DNA from: JBKBXU01 sp046313675
GTDB lineage: Bacteria; Bacteroidota; Bacteroidia; Cytophagales; Cytophagaceae
Assembly (NCBI GenBank): GCA_046313675.1
Contig: JBKBXU010000306.1
Location: 1-5,498, forward strand
Direction of reading: 5' to 3'
DNA length: 5,498 bases
Part shown: positions 1 to 5,498 of the stretch, piece after piece
How the letters are laid out: the number at the start of each line of letters is the position of its first letter
How positions within the stretch are numbered: the stretch's first letter is position 1
Position numbers and translations under genes: made by a program
The notes under the pieces: generated by a model
The model's input: only the letters and a program-made list of their open reading frames with translations
Told to the model about the DNA's origin: nothing
Databases searched by the model: none

Positions 1-711
1 ACTAAAAGGCGCTTGATTCAGTTAAAAGAAATTCTTGAAAAAAAGGGGTTTAAAACAACTATTGAATTAAGAGAAGGACTTCCTTATCTTGAACTGGAAG
101 CATACACCAAAAATATAGACGATGCCATTATCATATCCGGAACCAGTGGCAAGGGATTTATAAAAGGCATGGTGCTGGGTAGCACGGTAAACCATTTAAT
201 AAAGCACAGCAAACTTCCGATTTTGATCATCCGTTGTATTCCCGTTATGGAGGAGGAAAATGGCTTTGTTCCTGAATTAGCTTGCTCTAATTCCAATTAT
301 TCCGTACTATTTCCAACCGACTTTTCTGAAAATTCCCAGCATGCATTTCAACTTCTATTGGAAAACGTGGTGTCCTATGCCCAAAAGATAAACTTGCTTC
401 ATGTACAGGATAAACAAGTAATGAAATACCGTACTGATTCTGATATTGAGAAGTTCAATGAAACAGACAAGGCAAGATTGGAAGAACTTAAGCAGAAAAT
501 TTTGGCAACTTCAACATTATCTGTGTACACAGAGGTTACATCAGGCAATCCTACAAAAGTAATTTTAGATAAGATAAAAGAAAATGATTGTTCTCTTGTC
601 GTAATAGGTAAACATGGCCGCGGTTTTATAGAAGAATTCATAGTAGGTAGCGTAACACGTAAGGTACTGGAAGAAAGTAAAACCAACTTTTTAATAGTTC
701 CGAGGCCATAA
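1..711 (+). CDS. Universal stress protein (UspA family), tandem domains, 5'-truncated by window edge
   Basis: The reading frame is open to the first base, so the true start lies outside the window; the TTG at 13 should not be taken as the start. Counting residues from that TTG, two Usp domains are visible. The first has lost its N-terminal strand region but keeps the nucleotide-binding signature G-2x-G-9x-G-S at G43, G46 and G56-S57, followed by the strand LPILIIR. The second starts near residue 95 (YSVLFPTDFSENS, the typical Usp opening strand) and repeats the full signature at G199, G202 and G212-S213, ending in FLIVPRP just before the TAA. Intact glycine motifs in both halves predict ATP binding by both domains. 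Usp proteins are cytoplasmic and respond to stress or growth arrest; the exact role here is unknown. A ~93-bp gap with a hairpin separates it from the porin gene. Confidence 0.88.
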   Translation, partial: TKRRLIQLKEILEKKGFKTTIELREGLPYLELEAYTKNIDDAIIISGTSGKGFIKGMVLGSTVNHLIKHSKLPILIIRCIPVMEEENGFVPELACSNSNYSVLFPTDFSENSQHAFQLLLENVVSYAQKINLLHVQDKQVMKYRTDSDIEKFNETDKARLEELKQKILATSTLSVYTEVTSGNPTKVILDKIKENDCSLVVIGKHGRGFIEEFIVGSVTRKVLEESKTNFLIVPRP

Positions 712-735
712 TTATAGAATGTTCTTCAAAAACAG

Positions 736-752
736 AGGGTTAAAATAACCCT
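736..752 (+). terminator. Small hairpin after the stress-protein gene, possible weak terminator
   Basis: AGGGTTA (736-742), a 3-base AAA loop, then TAACCCT (746-752) form a perfect 7-bp stem starting 25 bases after the stress-protein stop. The bases that follow are AT-rich (TAATTAAAATATT) but contain no clean T-run, so intrinsic termination would be weak. It could also be an mRNA 3'-end stabiliser. Confidence 0.4.
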
Positions 753-804
753 TAATTAAAATATTCAACTTAAACACTTTAAAACTTATACTTTCAAATT
801 ATTC

Positions 805-2025
805 ATGTTTTTTATGAGAATTTTATATGTCCTGGTTTTTGTCCAGGTTTTATTTCTGAATACAAACTCACTTCACGCACAAGAAATACCAGACTGGAGA
901 GCACGGGTAAACCTAAGTGACAGTGGCTATGTAGATTTCTTACAGTATTTTCAAGTATGGAATGTGGTAACACTTCAGTCTGCTGAAAGTGAGTCTACAC
1001 CTAGATTAGACACTTACATTCGCAGAGCCCGTTTTGGCTTGGGTGGACAGTTAAATAGTAAGGCACTATTTTATGTAGGGTTTACTTACGATGGCATAGG
1101 AAAGGACGGCTTAAGCGCATCGGCCGGAATCCCCAACCCGAATGACAATCATACATTTTCTATTCGGGATGCATTCTTCACCTATAAGTTTCACAAACTC
1201 TTAAATCTATCGCTTGGTTATTTCCGGCCCAGAGCAGGAAAAGAATCTATATATACGTCAGCCTTTAATATTTCACAAGAAAAAGGACAACCAAGTTTTT
1301 ACCCTCGTGTTCACATGGTAGGCAGGGCTATAGGACGTGAAACTGGAATAAATTTAGGTGGTTTCAAAAGGGGAAATTCACATAGCTTTTTGTACGATGT
1401 AGGCATGTTTGACACCAATCATCCTTTAATCAGGGGAGACAATTCTATATGGTCACCTCTGCTTACTGCCCGGGGCGTCTGGATGATTGGCGACCCTGAA
1501 TTTGCCAGCTACCAAATGGTTTATTCTCAATCAGGCTTTATGCAACGTAAAGGATTAAGTATTGGAGCAAACGTGACTTATCAAAGCAAAACCAGTTTAT
1601 TCCGCAACAATATGGTTTATGGTATGGATGCCCAACTCAATTACGGCCCCCTTGATTTACTCGGAGAATACCTTTGGTTGTATAGGGAAACCTTAAATTT
1701 GGGTTCGTATGGAGCTACTAAAGATAATTCTTACGTTATAAAAAGTGCCTGGAATATTGCATTACCAAAATCGCAAATTCTTCAGTTATCGTTAATGCAT
1801 ACTGCCACACGACCTGACAGGCTTTTTAAAGATGATGCTTTGAACCCTTTGACAAATGCAAACTTGCACGAAGAATGGGCTGCTGGTGTCAATTGGCTGA
1901 TAAAAAGAAATCGTCTGAAATTAGGGCTTCACTATGTAGATGGGAAACGACAGTTCGGAAATCTGGAAAATAGCACTGTTGGCAATTTCAAGTATGTCAA
2001 TCCATCGATACAATGGATGATGTAG
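805..2025 (+). CDS. Outer-membrane porin, phosphate-selective porin O/P (OprO/OprP) type
   Basis: This complete 406-residue protein has an N-terminal signal peptide: a basic MR start, a hydrophobic core through about residue 19, and a likely cleavage after LHA (residue 25), leaving a mature N-terminus QEIPDW. The rest looks like a beta-barrel of alternating polar and hydrophobic strands. Family-like landmarks are YIRRARFGLGGQL (71-83), FYVGFTYDG (89-97), RDAFFTYKF (121-129), LGYFRPRAGKE (137-147), and GRAIGRETGINLGG (173-186). It ends in a short aromatic strand, YVNPSIQWMM. Members of this family (PF07396) are trimeric anion or polyphosphate channels in Pseudomonas; in Bacteroidota the substrate is usually unknown, so phosphate selectivity should not be assumed. 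ATG 814 is a credible alternative start, giving a signal peptide beginning MRILYVL. No Shine-Dalgarno motif is seen. It is monocistronic by position, with a repeat-filled gap after the TAG stop. Confidence 0.78.
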   Translation: MFFMRILYVLVFVQVLFLNTNSLHAQEIPDWRARVNLSDSGYVDFLQYFQVWNVVTLQSAESESTPRLDTYIRRARFGLGGQLNSKALFYVGFTYDGIGKDGLSASAGIPNPNDNHTFSIRDAFFTYKFHKLLNLSLGYFRPRAGKESIYTSAFNISQEKGQPSFYPRVHMVGRAIGRETGINLGGFKRGNSHSFLYDVGMFDTNHPLIRGDNSIWSPLLTARGVWMIGDPEFASYQMVYSQSGFMQRKGLSIGANVTYQSKTSLFRNNMVYGMDAQLNYGPLDLLGEYLWLYRETLNLGSYGATKDNSYVIKSAWNIALPKSQILQLSLMHTATRPDRLFKDDALNPLTNANLHEEWAAGVNWLIKRNRLKLGLHYVDGKRQFGNLENSTVGNFKYVNPSIQWMM

Positions 2026-2050
2026 AAGACTGTCCCTTCCCTTAGTATAG

Positions 2051-2156
2051 TACACTCCAGTGTCTCCTTTTTCAGGGACTCTAAGGTATCATTAATCAAT
2101 CAATACGTTATTCAGTACCTCTGAGTCCTCTTTAGGAGAGAATCTGAGAGGCAATA
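2051..2156. repeat. Direct repeat copy 1, imperfect long palindrome
   Basis: This is the first of two near-identical intergenic units. Bases 2062-2110 match 2212-2260 at all 49 positions, and the match resumes through 2156 with only small changes: a GA pair (2123-2124) and two single bases differ, and one A is absent relative to copy 2. The flanking octamer TACACTCC (2051-2058) also recurs at 2198-2205. The unit folds on itself: TCTCC (2063-2067) faces GGAGA further on, GGACTC (2076-2081) pairs with GAGTCC (2123-2128), and AGGTA (2084-2088) pairs with TACCT (2116-2120), around an AT-rich loop. The outer 5' arm is degenerate compared with copy 2. It may be a non-coding dispersed or MITE/REP-like element. 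Confidence 0.85.
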
Positions 2157-2164
2157 GGCTAACC

Positions 2165-2197
2165 AACGCTGGAAGGGTTTGGAACCCTTCCAGCGTT
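2165..2197. repeat. Perfect 15-bp-stem hairpin, REP-like palindrome
   Basis: AACGCTGGAAGGGTT (2165-2179) and its exact complement AACCCTTCCAGCGTT (2183-2197) enclose a 3-base TGG loop. The stem is GC-richer than its surroundings. It sits exactly between the two direct repeats. Only TTT, then ACACTCCC, follows on the + strand, and no T-run follows on the - strand, so it is a poor intrinsic terminator despite its strength. A dispersed intergenic palindrome (REP-like) is the best guess; a role in RNA processing or as a transcription block between the porin and kinase genes is possible. Confidence 0.8.
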
Positions 2198-2305
2198 TAC
2201 ACTCCCTCAGAGTCTCCTTTTTCAGGGACTCTAAGGTATCATTAATCAATCAATACGTTAATTCAGTACCTCTGTCCTCTTTAGGAGAGAATCTGAGGGG
2301 CAGTA
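2198..2305. repeat. Direct repeat copy 2, imperfect long palindrome with 8-bp inverted ends
   Basis: This is the second copy, in the same orientation as copy 1, offset by about 147-150 bases. Its outer ends are better preserved: CCCTCAGA (2204-2211) is the exact inverted complement of TCTGAGGG (2292-2299). Moving inward, TCTCC (2213-2217) pairs with GGAGA (2284-2288), GGAC (2226-2229) with GTCC (2274-2277), and AGGTA (2234-2238) with TACCT (2267-2271). The AT-rich centre contains ATTAA...TTAAT. The whole could form a ~96-base hairpin in DNA or RNA. No coding sequence or obvious target-site duplication is visible around it. It ends about 70 bases before the following kinase start, so it lies in or next to that gene's promoter or leader. 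Confidence 0.85.
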
Positions 2306-2373
2306 TTATAAAAGTACAAACCACCTTAAGAACAAGTATTCTTTGAATATTGTTATTACATTAAAAGAGCAAA

Positions 2374-3564
2374 ATGGCAGACAAAAACCCGGAATATTAT
2401 ATTATGAATGTGCTGTCAGACATAAAAGGCTTTGCTATTTTTATGATGGACGAACATGGCATAATACAGACATGGAATCATGGTTGCGAATTGCTCAAAG
2501 GCTATAAACCTGAAGAAGCCATCGGACAAAATTATGCGATTATGTTTCCTGATTTTCTTCGTGAAAAAAACTTTCCAGAAAATGAACTTGAGGAAGCCAG
2601 CAAACAAGGACGATTTGAAAGTGTAAATTGGCGCAGACAAAAAAATGGGGACTTATTCTGGGCGTATGTCGTCCTTACAAAGGTTACAAATGATAAAACA
2701 GGAGAATTTATAGGATATATAAAAATTACTCAGGATTATTCTGACAGGAAAAATTTTGAAATAGCATTAAAGAAAGAACAAGAGAAGCTCCTTGAAGCAA
2801 ATGCACACCTGGCAATAGCCCGGGAAGAATTGATAGCCACCCATGCCGAATTGATTATTCGAAAGAATGCAGAGCTGGATAAAACCAATCAGGACCTGGA
2901 TAACTTTATTTACACAGCCTCTCATGAACTAAAGAGCCCTATAGCAAATATGGAAGGATTGTTAAATGCATTGTCGGAAAGTGAAACATGGTATGATGAA
3001 GAAACAAGACCGCTATTCCAGATGATGGACAAATCTGTAGCTATCTTTAAAAATACCATTCATAACCTTGCGGAAATAAGCCTTGTACAAAGGTCGCATC
3101 AGGATGACTATCAGGAAATCGATGTGAAAAAGGTTATTGAAGAGGTTGCATTCCGGCTCAGAGGTCAAATTGACAAGAAAGGTGCTGTTATACATACGGA
3201 TTGTACAGATTGTAAGACCATACAATTTTCTGCTAAAGATTTCAGAAGTATTTTGTATAATCTGGTAAGCAACAGCATAAAATTTGCCTCTCCGGAAAGA
3301 TGTCCGGAAATTTTCATTAAGACTAGTATTCAGGGGGAATTTACCGTTTTAATTGTCACTGACAACGGTCTTGGCATTGACAAAAAGAATCAGAAAAAGG
3401 TCTTCGCATGGTTTAAACGCTTTCACGACCACGTAGAAGAAACAGGGCTTGGCCTTTATACCGTTAAACGAATTGTTGAAAACGCCGGAGGTAAAGTTGA
3501 AATTGAAAGCAAGCTTGGTACTGGAACTACGTTTAAAATATTTTTCAAAAACAAGCACACCTGA
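2374..3564 (+). CDS. Soluble PAS-domain sensor histidine kinase (orphan)
   Basis: This 396-residue cytoplasmic protein has no signal peptide or membrane segment. Residues ~13-126 form a PAS/PAC sensor (GFAIFMMDEHG, TWNHGCELLKGY, GRFESVNWRR, LFWAYVVLTK, GYIKITQDYSDRK). A charged, probably coiled-coil linker spans ~127-175. The HisKA dimerisation domain carries the phospho-acceptor H184 in TASHELKSP. The ATPase domain shows the N-box (YNLVSNSIKF, N296/N300), G1 (DNGLGI, D330), F-box (VFAWFKRF), G2 (ETGLGL, 357-361) and the closing GTGTTFKI. All residues needed for autophosphorylation appear present. S188, not Thr or Asn, sits four residues after the histidine, where the HisKA phosphatase residue lies. 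The PAS ligand is unknown. No receiver domain or response regulator is nearby, so its partner must be encoded elsewhere. It stops with TGA followed at once by in-frame TAG, facing the paralogous kinase on the opposite strand. Confidence 0.9.
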   Translation: MADKNPEYYIMNVLSDIKGFAIFMMDEHGIIQTWNHGCELLKGYKPEEAIGQNYAIMFPDFLREKNFPENELEEASKQGRFESVNWRRQKNGDLFWAYVVLTKVTNDKTGEFIGYIKITQDYSDRKNFEIALKKEQEKLLEANAHLAIAREELIATHAELIIRKNAELDKTNQDLDNFIYTASHELKSPIANMEGLLNALSESETWYDEETRPLFQMMDKSVAIFKNTIHNLAEISLVQRSHQDDYQEIDVKKVIEEVAFRLRGQIDKKGAVIHTDCTDCKTIQFSAKDFRSILYNLVSNSIKFASPERCPEIFIKTSIQGEFTVLIVTDNGLGIDKKNQKKVFAWFKRFHDHVEETGLGLYTVKRIVENAGGKVEIESKLGTGTTFKIFFKNKHT

Positions 3565-3656
3565 TAGCTAAATTGGTCGATTATTTCCGGTAATCAACTC
3601 TTATGGATGAAATTCGGGAAGTAATGGACAATAATTTGATGGCAATAATAAGACGA

Positions 3657-4796
3657 TTACGATTCCTTATTTTTCAGGTAGACTTTAAAGGTGCTTCCCT
3701 TTCCAGGTTCACTATCGATTTTTATCTCCCCTCCATTGGCATCTACGATCTGGGCCACTATAGCCATTCCAACTCCTGAACCTTCTGTCTGGTTAGCTTC
3801 TAATCTTTGGTACATAGAAAACACATTCTTCTTGTCCTCCTCTTTTATCCCAATTCCATTATCGGCGACAGTTAGCAGAGTATATTCATCTGTTTTCTCA
3901 GTCCGTATTATAACCCTGAGATTTCTTTCCGGTGAACGGTATTTGATTGCATTGGAGATCAGGTTATATAAAATGCTTCGTATATTTTTGCGTGAAAACT
4001 TTATTTTTGGTTCAAGTATTTCTTCCTGGATTACAGCCTTTGAAGTTAAAATCTGATCATTGAGGCTATACATTATATCTTCCAATATTTCTTTAAACGA
4101 CTGTTCTGAATAACCTTTTTTTTCAGAATCTATTTTGGCAGAATAAGCAAGATCGGAAATATTGGTATAAAGTCTTTCGGTGCAGGTTTTCATCATATCT
4201 GTGAGTTTTTGTACCTGAGGATTCTCCTTAGATTTTTCCGATATTTCAGACTCCAGTAAAGACAAGAGGCTATTCATGTTGCTGATTGGGGCTTTTAAAT
4301 CATGCGATGCCGAATAAACAAAGGTATCAAGCTCCCTGTTTAATTTCATTAATTCATGATTGGTGCGTTCAAGTTTTTTGTTTTTCTTTTGCAGTTCATC
4401 ATAATAATGCTTTCTCAATGTCCTGTCCTGCGTAATTTTAACAAAACCAACAAACTCACCTGATTCATCATGTAGTTTTGTAAGTATGACCTGAGCCCAG
4501 AACAACTCCCCACTTTTCTTCCGACGCCAGTTTTCTTCTTCAAATCTTCCCGCCTTTTCAGCTTCTTTTAGCTCTTCTTTCGGGTCATTCTTTTCTTTTA
4601 AAAATTCAGGAAAAAGCATCTCGTAGTTTTTGCCTAAAGCCTCATTTTCTTTATATCCTTTTAGCTGTTCGCACCCCTGATTCCAGGTCACAATTTCTCC
4701 TTCTTTGTTCATCATAAAAATCGCTATTCCTTCCAGCTTTGCTATAAGCTTTGGAAAGAGAGATACCATGTGCTCGTATCCTGCCTGTGTGTGCAT
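3657..4796 (-). CDS. Soluble PAS-domain sensor histidine kinase, convergent paralogue
   Basis: This 379-residue cytoplasmic kinase has the same architecture as the one at 2374-3564. The PAS/PAC sensor covers ~17-130 (GIAIFMMNKEG, TWNQGCEQLKGY, GRFEEENWRR, GFVKITQDRTLRK), followed by a coiled-coil linker ~131-155. The HisKA H-box has H165 in SASHDLKAP. The ATPase domain has the N-box YNLISNAIKY (N278/N282), G1 DNGIGI (D312), an F-box near VFSMYQRL, G2 GSGVGM (339-344) and GKGSTFKV. By hand alignment the two PAS domains are roughly 60% identical, clearly more alike than the kinase halves apart from the shared SILYNL..SN.IK..SPER stretch. A169 replaces the Thr/Asn expected four residues after the histidine, so phosphatase activity is doubtful. 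The start is ATG 4796; an internal Met at residue 10 (4769) is a possible alternative. No adjacent response regulator is visible. Confidence 0.9.
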   Translation of the reverse strand: MHTQAGYEHMVSLFPKLIAKLEGIAIFMMNKEGEIVTWNQGCEQLKGYKENEALGKNYEMLFPEFLKEKNDPKEELKEAEKAGRFEEENWRRKKSGELFWAQVILTKLHDESGEFVGFVKITQDRTLRKHYYDELQKKNKKLERTNHELMKLNRELDTFVYSASHDLKAPISNMNSLLSLLESEISEKSKENPQVQKLTDMMKTCTERLYTNISDLAYSAKIDSEKKGYSEQSFKEILEDIMYSLNDQILTSKAVIQEEILEPKIKFSRKNIRSILYNLISNAIKYRSPERNLRVIIRTEKTDEYTLLTVADNGIGIKEEDKKNVFSMYQRLEANQTEGSGVGMAIVAQIVDANGGEIKIDSEPGKGSTFKVYLKNKES

Positions 4797-4799
4797 ATA

Positions 4800-4815
4800 T
4801 TCTTTTACAAAAGAA
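4800..4815. promoter_or_regulatory. Short AT-rich inverted repeat just upstream of the minus-strand kinase
   Basis: TTCTTTT (4800-4806), two bases, then AAAAGAA (4809-4815) make a perfect 7-bp dyad starting four bases upstream of the kinase ATG. The 2-base spacer is too short for a full RNA hairpin, so a protein-binding operator is more natural, but AT-rich sequence produces such dyads by chance. Confidence 0.25.
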
Positions 4816-4869
4816 CCGGATTTATAAAATAATGTTAACCCTCAAAAAGATTTTCAAACACATGAAGGT

Positions 4870-4891
4870 TGTCAGGTGGAAACACCTGTCA
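4870..4891. repeat. Hairpin with GAAA tetraloop in the divergent intergenic region
   Basis: CAGGTG (4873-4878), the tetraloop GAAA, and CACCTG (4883-4888) form a perfect 6-bp stem. It extends past a T-T mismatch by two more pairs (TG at 4870-4871 with CA at 4890-4891). It lies in a GC-richer island (about 4861-4923) within AT-rich flanks, roughly 75 bases upstream of the minus-strand kinase start. No T-run follows on either strand, so it is not a terminator. It may be a decayed intergenic palindrome or a leader structure of the kinase mRNA. Confidence 0.55.
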
Positions 4892-5014
4892 CCACGGTAT
4901 TTCGAGTTTCACCCTGAACCTCTTTTTTCTCTATATTTTTAGAACATTTCTGCCTTTGAAGACTTATTATAAAGAATTAAAAAAAATATAGTACCCCTTA
5001 TCGTAATTTTTTGA

Positions 5015-5022
5015 TAGTTTTG
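5015..5022 (+). promoter_or_regulatory. Possible Bacteroidota -7 promoter box (TAnnTTTG)
   Basis: TAGTTTTG matches the Bacteroidota sigma-70 -7 consensus TAnnTTTG exactly. It ends only four bases before the desaturase ATG, so transcription from it would start at about the A of the ATG, giving a leaderless mRNA. No TTG is seen at the usual -33 spacing (GTACCCC lies there), so the match may be chance. Confidence 0.25.
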
Positions 5023-5026
5023 AAAA

Positions 5027-5498
5027 ATGGGAATAGTTGTTTTATTGATTGTACACTGGTATAGTTCATTGTTTTTTCAATCCATTTTTCACCACCGCTA
5101 TGCGGCACATGGCATTTTTTCTATGTCAAGAGGATGGGAAAAAGCTTTTTACATAATATGTTTCATTTGTCAGGGTTCATCTTATATAAGTGCCAGGGCT
5201 TATGGAATTATGCACCGACTTCATCATGCACATACAGACACCGAATTGGATCCTCACTCTCCACGCAATACCGGAAATGTTTTTCTGATGATGTGGCAGA
5301 CGCGAAACAACTATATTGATATTTACAAGGGCAAAACACCGGTTGACGAAAAATTTACCAAAGGATTGCCACAATGGGATGCTTTTGATAAATTAGCCCA
5401 CAACTGGATTTCAAGACTGGTATGGTCAGCTATTTATATAGCCCTTTATGTATGGCTTGCTACAGAATGGTGGATGTTTCTGTTCCTGCCTATCCACT
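5027..5498 (+). CDS. Membrane fatty-acid (acyl-CoA-type) desaturase, 3'-truncated by window edge
   Basis: From ATG 5027 the frame stays open for 157 codons to the right edge. An in-frame TGA at 5021-5023 rules out an upstream extension, so this start is well fixed. The protein opens with a hydrophobic segment (GIVVLLIVHWYSSLFF) leading into histidine box 1, H23-RYAA-H28 (HxxxxH). Box 2 is H63-RL-H66-H67 (HxxHH), within YGIMHRLHHAHTDTELDPHSP, the hallmark of the di-iron membrane desaturase family (PF00487). The third histidine box and C-terminus should lie beyond the window, since relatives are about 240-300 residues long. Further hydrophobic segments lie at ~41-55 and ~131-156. Such enzymes insert a cis double bond into acyl chains and usually adjust membrane fluidity, for example in the cold; regiospecificity cannot be read from this part. 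It is divergent from the PAS kinase across a 230-base gap. Confidence 0.88.
   Translation, partial: MGIVVLLIVHWYSSLFFQSIFHHRYAAHGIFSMSRGWEKAFYIICFICQGSSYISARAYGIMHRLHHAHTDTELDPHSPRNTGNVFLMMWQTRNNYIDIYKGKTPVDEKFTKGLPQWDAFDKLAHNWISRLVWSAIYIALYVWLATEWWMFLFLPIH

Larger units (their letters stand above)
2026..2373. other. 348-base intergenic region without a gene
   Basis: The region between the porin stop and the kinase start holds the two direct repeats and the central hairpin and no supportable ORF. The last ~70 bases (2306-2373) are AT-rich and must carry whatever promoter drives the kinase. A near-match to the Bacteroidota -7 element (TAnnTTTG) is TATTCTTTG at 2337-2345, but it has one extra base and no clear -33 TTG partner, so I do not call it. 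The bases just before ATG 2374 (AAAAGAGCAAA) are A-rich with no true Shine-Dalgarno motif. Confidence 0.8.

Noticed and set aside
13..15. TTG as the start of the stress-protein gene
   Set aside because: The frame is open to base 1 and the first Usp domain is missing its opening strand, so the gene begins upstream of the window.
2051..2305. CRISPR-like repeat-spacer-repeat
   Set aside because: There are only two units, each over 100 bp, with one short palindromic spacer; CRISPR repeats are about 24-48 bp and spacers are not perfect hairpins. No cas genes are present.
2051..2305. Integron attC sites
   Set aside because: The units are imperfect palindromes of a plausible length, but they lack the GTTRRRY/RYYYAAC end motifs, and no integrase or cassette genes are seen.
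2337..2345. Promoter for the kinase at 2374
   Set aside because: TATTCTTTG resembles TAnnTTTG but has one base too many and no -33 TTG at proper spacing.
3691..4056. 121-codon plus-strand ORF opposite the second kinase
   Set aside because: It is an antisense shadow of the conserved ATPase domain and has no protein-like motifs of its own.
4751..4942. 63-codon plus-strand ORF
   Set aside because: It overlaps the start of the minus-strand kinase antisense, runs through the hairpin island, and shows no recognisable domain or start signal.
5134..5374. Small ORFs on both strands inside the 5027-5498 region
   Set aside because: They lie out of frame within the desaturase, whose histidine boxes and unbroken frame clearly identify the real coding sequence.

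Overview
The window reads as chromosomal DNA of a Bacteroidota bacterium, probably of the Cytophagia/Flavobacteriia type. The grounds are AT-rich sequence, start codons without Shine-Dalgarno motifs, an outer-membrane OprO/OprP-type porin with a signal peptide ending in '..HAQ', soluble PAS histidine kinases of a style common in that phylum, and intergenic palindromic repeats. The genus cannot be fixed from the sequence.

Layout, left to right. (1) Positions 1-711, + strand: the end of a tandem-domain universal stress protein, cut by the left edge, followed by a small hairpin. (2) Positions 805-2025, + strand: a complete exported porin of the phosphate-selective O/P family. (3) Positions 2026-2373: a 348-base gap with no gene. 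It holds two nearly identical ~107-bp direct repeats, each an imperfect long palindrome, with a perfect 15-bp-stem hairpin between them. (4) Positions 2374-3564, + strand: a soluble PAS sensor histidine kinase. (5) Positions 3657-4796, - strand: a second soluble PAS sensor histidine kinase, paralogous to the first and convergent with it across a 92-bp gap. (6) Positions 4797-5026: a divergent regulatory gap with a GAAA-loop hairpin. (7) Positions 5027-5498, + strand: the N-terminal part of a membrane fatty-acid (acyl-CoA-type) desaturase, cut by the right edge and showing two of its three histidine boxes.

The genes do not form one operon; strands and gaps suggest at least four transcription units. 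A loose common theme of stress response and envelope or membrane adaptation can be inferred (stress protein, porin, cytoplasmic sensor kinases, lipid desaturase), but nothing in the sequence proves joint regulation. Neither kinase has a response regulator beside it in the window, so both look like orphans here.

I found no convincing new system. The points most worth a second look are the repeat cluster at 2051-2305, and the facing pair of kinases that share a strongly conserved sensor domain but have diverged in the catalytic half.
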